From the NCBI GenBank assembly GCA_017548565.1, contig JAFYZU010000022.1:62001-126000 (forward strand): DNA of 64,000 nt, in the 5' to 3' direction. This document shows positions 52,459 through 61,574 of this stretch, one piece after another. The first letter of the stretch is position 1. Each line of letters opens with the position of its first letter. Source of the DNA: Treponema sp. (GTDB lineage Bacteria > Spirochaetota > Spirochaetia > Treponematales > Treponemataceae). The notes under the pieces were generated by a model that worked only from the letters and a program-made list of their open reading frames with translations, did no database searches and had not been told where the DNA came from. The position numbers and the translations under genes were made by a program.

Positions 52459-53283
52459 ATGAAAAAAGCATTTGTTTTAGGCATTACATTATTTTTTACC
52501 ATCGTAACTTTCCTTGGAGCAGAAACACAGGGCGATAAGCTTTTTAAACAGAATAAGCCTCGTGAAGCAATTGCACAGCTCGAAAAAGAAATTGCTTCGG
52601 GTAAAGCATCCGCAGACGGTTACAATTATCTTGGACTGGCATATTTTCAGACAGGTGATTTTAAGAATTCTGTAGCGGCTTTTGCAAAGGGACTTAAAGT
52701 TTCTGGAACCAATAAAAAAATCCTTTCTTTTAATCAGGGAAATTCCTATTATGCAATGGGGGATTATATAAGTGCTGCAAATGCATATTCCCTTACGATT
52801 TCAGCAGATCCTTTTTATACACAGGCACTTTTAAATAGAGCCAATTCCTATCTTATGGCTAAAAAATATGATGAATGTATTGAAGATTATGAAAAATATC
52901 TTGTTTTAGAACCGAATGATCCTCAGCGTCCGCAGATTGAAGAAATTCTTGCACTTTTACGAAAACAGAAAAAACGTCTTGCAGAAGAAGCAGAACGCAA
53001 GGCTCAGGAAGAAGCAAAGCGCGCAGAGGAAGAAAGAAAATTCCAGGAAGAGCTTGCACGTCAGGAAAGGGAAGAAAGGGAACGTCTGGAACGCGAACGA
53101 CAGGAACAGCTTAAGCGGGAGGAAGAAAAACGCCTTGAAGAAGAAAGACGTCTTGCAGAAGAAGCAGAAAGACGCAGACAGCTTATGGAAGATGTTGCAA
53201 ATTCTCTTAACAGCGATTCAGAAAACATGTCTTCCGGTTCCGGCGATATCATCGATTACGAACAGGAATCAGAACTTGAATAG
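52459..53283 (+). CDS. Exported TPR protein with charged coiled-coil tail
   Basis: 274 residues. The start at 52459 is preferred because AGGAGG (52445-52450) is eight bases before it, not the ATG two bases after the RBS (52453). Signal peptide KKAFVLGITLFFTIVTFLGA. Three or four TPR units (~30-160), then a long highly charged Arg/Glu helix (~170-250, EERERLERERQEQLKREEEK) and a Ser-rich acidic end. Likely periplasmic. The charged coiled coil could reach across the periplasm. The DNA of the charged helix is purine-rich on this strand. Confidence 0.75.
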   Translation: MKKAFVLGITLFFTIVTFLGAETQGDKLFKQNKPREAIAQLEKEIASGKASADGYNYLGLAYFQTGDFKNSVAAFAKGLKVSGTNKKILSFNQGNSYYAMGDYISAANAYSLTISADPFYTQALLNRANSYLMAKKYDECIEDYEKYLVLEPNDPQRPQIEEILALLRKQKKRLAEEAERKAQEEAKRAEEERKFQEELARQEREERERLERERQEQLKREEEKRLEEERRLAEEAERRRQLMEDVANSLNSDSENMSSGSGDIIDYEQESELE

Positions 53284-53317
53284 CATTATTTGTAAAAAAA
53301 TCTATATGCTTTTTTTA
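53282..53317 (+). terminator. Weak terminator-like hairpin
   Basis: AGCAT pairs with ATGCT (19-base loop), followed by seven T bases. Only five pairs, so low confidence. Confidence 0.3.
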
Positions 53318-53373
53318 TAATATATAGTATAATTTTATGTCGTTTGATAGTTTATTTTCAGGAAGATTGAAAT

Positions 53374-55788
53374 ATGAAATTTAATTTTAAAAAATTGAAT
53401 ATTTTTAAAAAGATTGATTTTAAAAAAATCGATTTTAAAAAAATCGGCAATGCATTGAAAAAGGCTCTTATTGCAGTAAAGAATTTTATTGTTAAAGTTT
53501 CAGTCAAAGCCTTTGAGCTTTTGAAAAAAGGCTGTTCACTCTGCAAAAAAGGGATAATTAATTTAAAGGATTCAATCAAAGCGGCAATTGGTCGTGCAAA
53601 GGCAAAAAAAGCGCTTGCAAAAGAGTATCCTTCGGAAAAGAAAAAGCTTACAGAAAAACAGAAAAAAATCATCGCAATATGTCTGGGGTCTATTGTCGGA
53701 CTTATTCTTTTATTGCTTTTACTACTAGGAATAAGAAGCTGTGCTTCCTCTTCAAAAATCAGAAAGGAACAGCAGCGTATTGAACAGCAGCAGAAATTAA
53801 AGGAAAACGTAATGACTTCTGCGTTGAATTATGCAGAAAAAGGTGAATTTGACCGGGCTCTCGATAAGCTTGATGATTATATTGACAAATATGGTGAAGA
53901 TCCTGATGTAAGGGATTTAATTAATTTTATCATCGATCAGAAAAATGCTGCAAAAGATAACGGCGGCGGTTACGATTTACAGGCACTGCAGAATGCAATG
54001 CAGGATTACAGGAATTCCATGCAGGCGGCGCTTGACCGTTCAAATCAGCAGGCAGATGACTATAAAAAGCAGCTTGAAGATCTTTTGAAAAATCAGAAAG
54101 ATAAAAACGGATCTGGTAATTCAGGAGGTTCAGGAAACGGAAATTCCGGTAATTCAGATTCAAACGGCGGAAGTACATATTATTACAATAATAACAATAA
54201 TAATTCTTCCGGTAATAATGATGCGCTTGATGCAGCAGCAAAGGAAGCAGAAGCAAAACGTAAGGCAGAGGAAGAAGAGCTTGCAAAGAAAAATTCTGCG
54301 CTTAAGAAAAAAATAGATGCCTTAAATGATGAAATTCAGAAAGGTAAAAATGATCTTAATGCCGGAAATACAAATGGAGGTATAAGTCATTTTAATAAGG
54401 CTCTTTCTTTGATTCCTGAAGAAGCGGGAAAAGATTATTCTGCAGATAAAAAAGCCGAAATGGCAACTGCTTATGTTGATGCTTCAGATAAAAATTCAAA
54501 TCCTTCAGACAAAACAAAGCTTATGAAAGAAGCCGTAAGCATGGCAAATAATGCGCTTACCGATAATCCTTCGCAGGCGGCAGCACATTATGTTCTTGCA
54601 AAAGATGCCCTTGCAAAAAATGATTTGAATAAGGCCCTTTCAGAAATGCAGGCTGCCGTTAAAGGTGCAAAAGCCGATGATCCTAATCTTTATCTGTATT
54701 ACTACGAATTGGGTAAAATCCAGTACAGATTGAAAAAATTCAATGAAGCGGCTACTTCGTTTACCAAATCATGTGATCTTAAGAATGATTTTGCACCAAG
54801 CCGTTATAATCTTGGTCTTACACAGAAACAGCTTAAAAATGAAAATGCGGCCCTTGCTGCGTTCAGAAAAACAATTGATATTGAACCGCGTCATGAAAAA
54901 GCATTCCTCGAACAGGGAAGAATTCTTGCAGGAAGAAATGATTTGTCCGGGGCAATCGACGCTTACAGGAGTGTTCTTGCAATCAACAGTGTAAATTCAC
55001 AGGCTGCAATGGAGCTTGGATCCGTTTACTATAAAAAACAGGATTATAAGAATGCAGAAGAAATGTACAGGCGTGCAATTACAATGCTTTCAAATGGTGA
55101 AGAACTGACATTAACAAAATACAACCTTTCATCTGTACTTTTTGATGCAGGAAAGATTTCTGAAGCATTGAAATATGCAAAAGAAGCGTATGATTCAAAG
55201 GATCAGGTAAAGACAAACAGCGCAAAGGCAAACGTCGTTTACAATTATGCCCTTGTATTAGACAGCAACGGAAGGGCAAGTGAAGCAATTCCTTTGTATA
55301 AGGAAGCCCTTACTTATGATGCAAATCATATGAAGAGTAAGATAAATCTTGCGGTAATGTACATGAATCTTAATCCGCCGGAAACAGATGCTGCCTTGAA
55401 TCTTCTTCTTCAGGTATACAAAAAAGAACCTGATAATTTTGAAGTAAATAATAATCTTGGAAGTGCTTACCTGAAAATTGAAGATTACTCAAATGCAATC
55501 AGATTCTTCCAGAATGCGCTTAAGCTTGATTCAAAGAATAATACAGTCCGTGAAAATCTTGCTAAGGCTTATGCCTCAAACAAGGATTTTTCAAATGCCC
55601 AGACAATGTATGAACAGGTTCTTAAATATGATAATCAGAACTGGGATGCATATATTGAGCTTGCAAAGGTCTGCATTGCACTTGAAGATAATGAAAGTGC
55701 CGATAAATACCTTCAGTATGTACAGGATAAGAATCCGTCGTACAGAAGAAATGAAGTAAGCAATCTTTTGACAAGAAATGCAAAATAA
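53374..55788 (+). CDS. Large membrane-anchored TPR protein
   Basis: 804 residues. Lys-rich N-terminus with a tandem IFKKIDFKKIDFKKI, cytoplasmic; a membrane helix around ~105-125 (IIAICLGSIVGLILLLLLLLG), so the C-terminus lies in the periplasm. A Gly/Ser/Asn low-complexity linker (~245-285), a coiled coil (~285-330), and at least nine TPR units in the C-terminal half (for example ALKLDSKNNTVRENLAKAY). It lies 90 bp after the other TPR gene on the same strand; GGAAG serves as RBS. It may act as a scaffold with the preceding protein; the function is not recognised. Confidence 0.78.
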   Translation: MKFNFKKLNIFKKIDFKKIDFKKIGNALKKALIAVKNFIVKVSVKAFELLKKGCSLCKKGIINLKDSIKAAIGRAKAKKALAKEYPSEKKKLTEKQKKIIAICLGSIVGLILLLLLLLGIRSCASSSKIRKEQQRIEQQQKLKENVMTSALNYAEKGEFDRALDKLDDYIDKYGEDPDVRDLINFIIDQKNAAKDNGGGYDLQALQNAMQDYRNSMQAALDRSNQQADDYKKQLEDLLKNQKDKNGSGNSGGSGNGNSGNSDSNGGSTYYYNNNNNNSSGNNDALDAAAKEAEAKRKAEEEELAKKNSALKKKIDALNDEIQKGKNDLNAGNTNGGISHFNKALSLIPEEAGKDYSADKKAEMATAYVDASDKNSNPSDKTKLMKEAVSMANNALTDNPSQAAAHYVLAKDALAKNDLNKALSEMQAAVKGAKADDPNLYLYYYELGKIQYRLKKFNEAATSFTKSCDLKNDFAPSRYNLGLTQKQLKNENAALAAFRKTIDIEPRHEKAFLEQGRILAGRNDLSGAIDAYRSVLAINSVNSQAAMELGSVYYKKQDYKNAEEMYRRAITMLSNGEELTLTKYNLSSVLFDAGKISEALKYAKEAYDSKDQVKTNSAKANVVYNYALVLDSNGRASEAIPLYKEALTYDANHMKSKINLAVMYMNLNPPETDAALNLLLQVYKKEPDNFEVNNNLGSAYLKIEDYSNAIRFFQNALKLDSKNNTVRENLAKAYASNKDFSNAQTMYEQVLKYDNQNWDAYIELAKVCIALEDNESADKYLQYVQDKNPSYRRNEVSNLLTRNAK
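53401..53445 (+). repeat. Tandem 15-bp repeat coding for xFKKI units
   Basis: Two perfect copies of GATTTTAAAAAAATC (53416-53430 and 53431-53445), with a diverged third before them. Each codes DFKKI. Confidence 0.85.
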
Positions 55789-55791
55789 TTT

Positions 55792-57567
55792 TTAAGTACG
55801 CTTTACGAGTTCAAAAAGGCGTTCTCTCGAAATTACAGTATAAACCGGGCGGCCATGGGGGCAGTGAGGATCTTCCAGCTTGAAGGCTTCTTCTACTAAC
55901 TTTGCACCCGTTTCATTATCAAGAATTCCTCCATCCTTTATTGCCGCCTTACATGCTGTCATTGCCGCAATTGATCTGATTATCTGTTCAACTTCCACCT
56001 GTTTTACGAAAAGCATAGTCCGTAAATCATATTCCGTTAAAGTCCATCTTTCGGGTACAGATGTTATATGCCATTCCCCATCCCTGATTTTTTCTGTGGT
56101 AAAACCAATCTGCGTAAGACGATCTTTGAGCTTTTCCATCTGATTATCCTGGGATTTTGAATCTGTAAGGATTTTATAAGGAATAAGAAGCTGCTGTTTT
56201 GCTCCCTGTGTGCTCATGATTTTATCAAAAAGAATCCTTTCATGAGCCGCATGCTGATCAAAAAAATAAAGGCAGTTGTTTTTTTCTGCAAGAAGAAATG
56301 TTCCAAGACAGCTTCCGATATATTTTACCGGTGATTGAGAAAATTCATAAGTCTGATGTTCATCTGCAGCAGTATTCTCATTATATGATTTTTGTGCTTC
56401 ATAGGCTTTCTGTGCAAGAAAATCAGTATTGTTGTTTTCCGGCTTTGAAAAATACCTTGTCCTGAAATCTGCTTTTGGAAGCGATGAATATCTGTTTGTA
56501 TAGCTTATATGTTTTGCGTAAGTCTGCTCCCGTATTTCGTCGGCAGGTTTATCTTCCGTGAAATTCTGTTTTGTGTATTTTAAGAAAAACTGACGTATTG
56601 CCGTGCTCAACGCATGATGAAGCTCTGAAATATCGTAAAATTTCACTTCTTTTTTGGCAGGATGAATATTAAAATCTACAAGCTTAGGATTTATTTTTAT
56701 GAAAACTCCTGCAAAAGGATAAGTTCCGTTCGGGAAAAAGCCCTGTCCACCGTATTCAACTGCCTGTACAAGCGAATATTCCTGAATTTTCCGTCCGTTA
56801 ACAAATATACAGATGTCTTTTTTACTTGTTCTGCTTACTGCCGGTTCACCTATGATAACTTTAAAAGAAAAATCGTTGTTCGAACAATAATCTTCTGAAT
56901 TAATTTCAAAGAATAAATCTTTATTCTGTTCAAGTGAAAAAGCCGAAATGAATCTTTCTTTGAGAGTCTGGTCCGCAGGTAAATTACATTTTGTTTCGCC
57001 TTCACTTATAAAGCGAAAGCCTGTTTCCGGATGTGCAAGTGCTTTTTCAATAAAAGTGTTTCTGCACATTACACCTTCAGAACCGGGTCTTTTTAAAAAT
57101 TGACGTCTTGCAGGAAAATTTTCGAATAATCCTTCTGACTGAACAATTGTTCCATGTATTTCAGGTACTTCTTCAAGAATATGATCTTCGGTAATGCTTG
57201 CTTTCATTTTCCAGCAGTCACTTATTACAGTCAATCTTGAAACAGCCGCAATAGATGAAAGCGCTTCTCCGCGGAAACCAAGAGTCGTTAAATTTAACAG
57301 ATCGTTTTCCGTCTGGATTTTACTTGTTGCATGAGGTCTTGCACAGTTCTGAAGATCTTCTTTAGTCATTCCGCATCCGTCGTCAATTATGCGGATTTTG
57401 TCTATACCGCCGCCGTTAATTTCAACGGTTATGAAAGACGCGCCTGAATCAATTGAATTGTCAAGAAGCTCCCTTACGATTGCATTCGGACGATCGATTA
57501 CTTCTCCTGCGGCAATTTTTCTTGCTACTTCGGCATTAAGCTGACGGATTGGATTTTTTGAACTCAT
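55792..57567 (-). CDS. mutL: DNA mismatch repair protein MutL
   Basis: 591 residues, normal MutL size. N-terminal GHKL ATPase: IAAGEVIDRPNAIVRELLDNSIDSGA, DDGCGM, RPHATSKI, TLGFRGEALSSI. The C-terminal dimerisation/endonuclease region lies at the end (FDQHAAHERILFDKI, ACKAAIKDGG, CPHGRPVYTVI). The DQHAAHERI-type motif and CPHGRP suggest the metal-dependent endonuclease subtype, unlike E. coli MutL. It shares a four-base overlap with xseB. It would coordinate MutS-dependent repair. Confidence 0.95.
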   Translation of the reverse strand: MSSKNPIRQLNAEVARKIAAGEVIDRPNAIVRELLDNSIDSGASFITVEINGGGIDKIRIIDDGCGMTKEDLQNCARPHATSKIQTENDLLNLTTLGFRGEALSSIAAVSRLTVISDCWKMKASITEDHILEEVPEIHGTIVQSEGLFENFPARRQFLKRPGSEGVMCRNTFIEKALAHPETGFRFISEGETKCNLPADQTLKERFISAFSLEQNKDLFFEINSEDYCSNNDFSFKVIIGEPAVSRTSKKDICIFVNGRKIQEYSLVQAVEYGGQGFFPNGTYPFAGVFIKINPKLVDFNIHPAKKEVKFYDISELHHALSTAIRQFFLKYTKQNFTEDKPADEIREQTYAKHISYTNRYSSLPKADFRTRYFSKPENNNTDFLAQKAYEAQKSYNENTAADEHQTYEFSQSPVKYIGSCLGTFLLAEKNNCLYFFDQHAAHERILFDKIMSTQGAKQQLLIPYKILTDSKSQDNQMEKLKDRLTQIGFTTEKIRDGEWHITSVPERWTLTEYDLRTMLFVKQVEVEQIIRSIAAMTACKAAIKDGGILDNETGAKLVEEAFKLEDPHCPHGRPVYTVISRERLFELVKRT

Positions 57568-57821
57568 TTTCTTGTACCGATTAATTCATTGTCCGCATTA
57601 AAGTCATCTAATACCGGAGGATTGTCTTTATCGAGCGGAGAAGGTTCTGTCATAAGAATCTGAATTCTTCCTTCGACCTTATTAAGTTCTTCTTCCATTC
57701 CTTTAGAAAGCTTTATTCCTTCTTCAAAATTTTTCAAGGCTTCTTCAAGAGAAATGTCATCGCGTTTGATGTTCTGTGTAATTTCTTCAAGTTTTTTGAG
57801 TTTTTCTTCAAAGTTATCCAT
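57564..57821 (-). CDS. xseB: Exodeoxyribonuclease VII small subunit
   Basis: 85 residues. Typical sequence: FEEKLKKLEEITQNIKRDDISLEEALKNFEEGIKLSKGMEEELNKVEGRIQIL. The small subunit binds the large one many times over and is needed for activity. It lies directly between xseA (0 bp) and mutL (4-bp overlap). An acidic C-terminal tail extends beyond the conserved helix pair. Confidence 0.93.
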   Translation of the reverse strand: MDNFEEKLKKLEEITQNIKRDDISLEEALKNFEEGIKLSKGMEEELNKVEGRIQILMTEPSPLDKDNPPVLDDFNADNELIGTRK

Positions 57822-59048
57822 TTATTTTATTCCTCCGTCGGATTGAATGTCTTTTACTGCAGCGTATATTTTACCCTTTGCAGGTTTTATGATGATATTC
57901 TGTTCTTTTGCAAGTTGATTTGAATCGTGGATAATAGTCCCGTTTTCGTCAGTTACCATTGAATACCCTCGTTCAAGAATTACCTGCGGATTTGCCTGTT
58001 CAAGTACAAGCGTGCAGCTGTTAATCCTGTTTTTCAAATCCCTGATTTTTTCGTTCAGATTGTTTATGAGTGCTTCTTTTGCCAACGAAAATCTGTTCAA
58101 TAAAGGCTGTTGTATTCTTCTGAAACGTATTTCGAGATTTTCTGGATTAAAGCTTCTTACTAAAAGTCTTGCATTTGATACTTTCTGCTTAGTCTGATTT
58201 ATGATAGTTTTTTTATATTCATCTATCTGTGATATAATATCGCTTAAGCATGGAACTGCAATTTCTGCTGCGGCAGATGGAGTAGGGGCGCGGACATCGC
58301 TTGCAAAATCAATGAGCGCCCAGTCAATTTCATGACCGACTGCCGAAATCAAAGGAATTTCAGAAGCATAAGCTGCACGTACGACTTCCTCTTCACTGAA
58401 TGCAAGTAAATCTTCAAGAGAACCACCGCCACGGCCTACGATGAGTACATCACACATTTTATAGAAATTGGCAAGCTCTATCATTTTAACGATTGATTGT
58501 GCTGCACCATCTCCCTGAACAAGAGAAGGAAAAAGGATTATGTTTATGCCGGGATTCCTTCTTACTGCAACATTTATTATATCCCTGATTGCTGCACCCG
58601 AAGAACTTGTTACGACACCAATCGTCTTCGGAAAAAACGGAAGCTTTTTCTTTTTGTTTTCATCAAATAATCCTTCCTGTGCAAGCTTTTGTTTTCTCTG
58701 TTCAAGCATCATAAGGATATTGCCGCTTCCTGTATTTTCAATTGTCTTTACGATTATCTGATAGTTTCCCTGAGGACCATAGACAGATAGTTTTCCTGTT
58801 GCTTTGACTTTATCTCCATCCTTCGGTTTAAAAGTCATGTGCTGTGCATCAAACTTAAAAATTACGGCCTTTATCTGCGCCTTATCATCCTTAAGCGTAA
58901 AATAATTGTGTCCGCTCGGATACGGTCTCCAGTTTGAAATTTCACCTTCGATGCATACCGACGGAAATGTGTTTTCGAGTAAATCGCTTATAAGCTGCGT
59001 TATCTGTGTTACTGTAAAAATCTGTGAGGCAGGAAAAAGTTCACTCAT
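57822..59048 (-). CDS. xseA: Exodeoxyribonuclease VII large subunit
   Basis: 408 residues, usual size. N-terminal OB-fold (CIEGEISNWRPYPSGHNYFTLKDDKAQIKAVIF), catalytic core with GVVTSSSGAAIRDIINVAVRRNP, VIVGRGGGSLEDLLAFSEEEVVRA, AVGHEIDWALIDFASDVRAPTPSAAAEI, then a coiled-coil C-terminal part (RLLVRSFNPENLEIRFRRIQ). Acts with XseB on single-stranded DNA. It is the first gene of the xseA-xseB-mutL operon; the promoter predicts a leaderless transcript. Confidence 0.96.
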   Translation of the reverse strand: MSELFPASQIFTVTQITQLISDLLENTFPSVCIEGEISNWRPYPSGHNYFTLKDDKAQIKAVIFKFDAQHMTFKPKDGDKVKATGKLSVYGPQGNYQIIVKTIENTGSGNILMMLEQRKQKLAQEGLFDENKKKKLPFFPKTIGVVTSSSGAAIRDIINVAVRRNPGINIILFPSLVQGDGAAQSIVKMIELANFYKMCDVLIVGRGGGSLEDLLAFSEEEVVRAAYASEIPLISAVGHEIDWALIDFASDVRAPTPSAAAEIAVPCLSDIISQIDEYKKTIINQTKQKVSNARLLVRSFNPENLEIRFRRIQQPLLNRFSLAKEALINNLNEKIRDLKNRINSCTLVLEQANPQVILERGYSMVTDENGTIIHDSNQLAKEQNIIIKPAKGKIYAAVKDIQSDGGIK

Positions 59049-59054
59049 ACAAAT

Positions 59055-59083
59055 ATTTTATTCAAATCTTTTAACTTATTCAA
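59055..59083 (-). promoter_or_regulatory. Promoter of xseA-xseB-mutL, predicted leaderless
   Basis: On the minus strand TTGAAT (59078-59083), 17-bp spacer, TAAAAT (59055-59060), then ATTTGT and the ATG, a six-base gap. Confidence 0.65.
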
Positions 59084-59104
59084 TGGAATGCCGATAAGAA
59101 AGTG

Positions 59105-60628
59105 ATGAAAACTATAGTAATTTTAACACGGACTAATTCGCCGTATTCACAGAAAAAGGAATTCGGTTCAAAAAGTGCAGTTGAACTTGTAGAAAACTGG
59201 GCATCAAAAGTAAGTGAAAAAACAGTTTATGTTGAAAAAGGAAGCTGCGTAAGAGACCTTTTGTACAATATGAACGAAGCGTGCAAAAAAGAAAATGCAG
59301 ATACTGTTATTTTTTCTTTTGATGATGTTCCGTTCATTGACGAAAAGCTTACGAAATCGCTTTTAGACAGTCATTTTGATTTTAAATCTGAATATACTTA
59401 TGCCGATGGATATCCTTATGGTTTTGCTCCAGAAGTCATTGACAGCGGTGCATTGAATATTCTTTGTGAACTTTCACAGACAACTAAAGAAAAAGAAGGA
59501 AATGCTCCGGTAAACAAAGACTGCATCTTCAGCTTTTTAAAATCAGATATAAATTCTTTTGAAGTAGAGTCTGTACTTGCAGAAGATGATTACAGGCTTT
59601 TCCGATATAATTTCTGCTGCGATAAAAAAGAAAATTTCATCGCATGTAAAAAATTATTTGAGCTTACGGAAGGAAAAAATCTTACGGTAAACGAAAAATG
59701 TCTTCTTGCCGTAAAAAGTACTGATATACTTCAGACAGTTCCGGGATTTTATAATTTCCAGATTGCCTCAAAATGCAGCGGGACTTGTTCATTCTGTCCT
59801 TATCCTTCGTGTTATAAAAATAAATTTAATGGGGAAGCAAAGGATTCTTCAGATTTAATGAAATATGAAGATTTCTGTAAGGCAGTTGATGAAATATATG
59901 AATTGAGTGAAAATGCCGTAATTTCACTATCTTTATGGGGCGAATGCTTCTATCATCCGGAGCTTATTAAATTTGTTGAAAAGGTTTTGAGTTATAAATC
60001 GCTTTCTGTTTTCATCGAGACGGACGGATTGAATGTTAATGAGGAAATCTGTAATTCACTCAAAAAGATTACAGATAAGGCAGAGCCTCGTACTAATGGA
60101 TATGAAAAAATTTATTTTGCAGTTTCGATGGATGCATTTACTGCAGAAACATATTCAAAGCTCCATAATCTTCCACAGGAAATGTTTGAAAAATGCGTAA
60201 AATCTGTAAGTCTTCTGAAAACAGTTACAGATGAAGTTTATCCGCAGTTTGTAAGGATGAATGATAACGAGAATGAGCTTGAAAGCTTTTACCGTTACTG
60301 GAATGAACAGTCTAATCCGTCCGGCGGAAAGCTCATAATACAGAAATATGATTCTTTTTCAGGTTTATTGCCTGATTATAAGCCTGCTGATTTATCTCCT
60401 GTAGAACGAAATGTCTGCTGGCATTTACGCCGTGATCTTTGTATTCTGAACAACGGGGACAGCCCTCTTTGTAAAGAATTCCTTTTTAATAACATTACAG
60501 GAAATGTATTTAAAGAAGGAATTGAAAAAGTATGGCAGAAAACAAAAGAATCGGTAAAACAGCATCTTGAAAACAATTATTGCAAGGAATGTAAGGTGTG
60601 CGATGAATACTATACCTATAACTTTTGA
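59105..60628 (+). CDS. Spiro-SPASM radical-SAM protein
   Basis: 507 residues from ATG 59105 (a GTG directly before it is less likely). The N-terminal ~200 residues look like a nucleotidyltransferase (NTP-transferase) fold (VILTRTNSP, VIFSFDDVPFIDE). The radical-SAM core has Cys224, Cys228, Cys231 (KCSGTCSFCPYPSC). The C-terminal SPASM-type region (~440-507) has many cysteines for auxiliary Fe-S clusters (CWHLRRDLC, LCKEF, YCKECKVC). SPASM proteins modify peptides or proteins. The combination occurs in spirochetes only, as far as I recall. Leads a plus-strand cluster with 26-bp overlap to the next gene; it is divergent from xseA. Confidence 0.82.
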   Translation: MKTIVILTRTNSPYSQKKEFGSKSAVELVENWASKVSEKTVYVEKGSCVRDLLYNMNEACKKENADTVIFSFDDVPFIDEKLTKSLLDSHFDFKSEYTYADGYPYGFAPEVIDSGALNILCELSQTTKEKEGNAPVNKDCIFSFLKSDINSFEVESVLAEDDYRLFRYNFCCDKKENFIACKKLFELTEGKNLTVNEKCLLAVKSTDILQTVPGFYNFQIASKCSGTCSFCPYPSCYKNKFNGEAKDSSDLMKYEDFCKAVDEIYELSENAVISLSLWGECFYHPELIKFVEKVLSYKSLSVFIETDGLNVNEEICNSLKKITDKAEPRTNGYEKIYFAVSMDAFTAETYSKLHNLPQEMFEKCVKSVSLLKTVTDEVYPQFVRMNDNENELESFYRYWNEQSNPSGGKLIIQKYDSFSGLLPDYKPADLSPVERNVCWHLRRDLCILNNGDSPLCKEFLFNNITGNVFKEGIEKVWQKTKESVKQHLENNYCKECKVCDEYYTYNF

Positions 60629-61574
60629 TGAACATCAGATTAAACGTGCGATAATCGGCGGAAGTTCGGTAAAAAAAGATAAAGCCCTCAATATTTCGGT
60701 AATTTTACTGAACAGCAGCGGAAGTCATTTTAAGCTTAACGTGTTTGAAAATTTAATCGGATGTAATTTTGATTCAATTATTTCCATAGAAAATGATTCA
60801 AATAATTATTCGATTGATGATATTGCACGAAAATTTCCTCAGATAAAATTTATCGTTCCGCTTGAAGAGGCAACTGAAGGTGAGATGATAAATCTTGCAA
60901 TGAGTGAAATAACTTCTGAATATGCACTTGTAATAAAAGACAGTCTTTACATTCCATCAGGATTTATCCTTTCAAATCTGGCACAGCGTCTTACTGAAGA
61001 AGGAATCTATTGTGTAGTTCCTCGTCTTTCCGATAAAAACAAAAATGGGATTGCTTCTTTATATACACCTGGTGCTGAAAAATCTCATTTTATAATTGAT
61101 TCCTCATCCGTTGTTAAAGACGGATTAAGAACTGTCTATCCGTTTGACGGGATCGCACTTTATAACAGAAAAAAATTCATTCAGCTTGGCGGCTTTGATT
61201 ATACTATTAAAACAACCTACTGGCAGAATCTTGATCTTGCAATCCGTTCCTGGTTATGGGGTGAGGAGACAAAGCTCACGACAATGCTTCAGTTTTCTTA
61301 TGTTGATGATATTCCTATGGAAGATACAACGTTTAATCAGGATTATTTAAGATATTATCTTAAAAACGAGCTTCCGAAATATAAGATTGATAAGGCATAT
61401 ATTTCACGCTCATCCTTTTTAAGGTTTTTCTCAAAATCGTCATGTGGAATCATCGAAGCTAAAAAACAGTTCCGCTTTGCAAAAAACTGGGTAGAAAAAA
61501 ATAAATATAATTTTAAAAAGGATTTACAGACTTTTATTTCAAACTGGAACATTACTACAGAAGATGAAAACTAA
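60603..61574 (+). CDS. GT2-like (GT-A fold) glycosyltransferase-type protein
   Basis: 323 residues from ATG 60603 (preceded by AAGGTG); an upstream in-frame ATG at 60567 lies deeper within the previous gene. The sequence NISVILLNSSGSHFKLNVFENLIGCNFDSIISIEND and PFDGIALYNRKKFIQLGGFDYTIKTTYWQNLDLAIRSWLWG follow the GT2 pattern. The usual DxD metal motif is replaced (VIKDSLYIP), and the usual ED before LDL reads QN, so activity may be altered or lost. The last ~60 residues are basic and helical. It overlaps both neighbours. Confidence 0.65.
   Translation: MNTIPITFDEHQIKRAIIGGSSVKKDKALNISVILLNSSGSHFKLNVFENLIGCNFDSIISIENDSNNYSIDDIARKFPQIKFIVPLEEATEGEMINLAMSEITSEYALVIKDSLYIPSGFILSNLAQRLTEEGIYCVVPRLSDKNKNGIASLYTPGAEKSHFIIDSSSVVKDGLRTVYPFDGIALYNRKKFIQLGGFDYTIKTTYWQNLDLAIRSWLWGEETKLTTMLQFSYVDDIPMEDTTFNQDYLRYYLKNELPKYKIDKAYISRSSFLRFFSKSSCGIIEAKKQFRFAKNWVEKNKYNFKKDLQTFISNWNITTEDEN

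Noticed and set aside
53061-53252. Minus-strand frame rich in Ser/Arg opposite the TPR tail
   Set aside because: It is the antisense of a repetitive Arg/Glu coding stretch; no RBS or homologous motif.
53401-53445. CRISPR-like array
   Set aside because: Direct tandem repeats without spacers, in frame inside a gene.
60567-60602. Earlier ATG for the GT2-like protein
   Set aside because: Its 12 residues derive from the Cys-rich SPASM end of the previous gene read in another frame; AAGGTG supports 60603.
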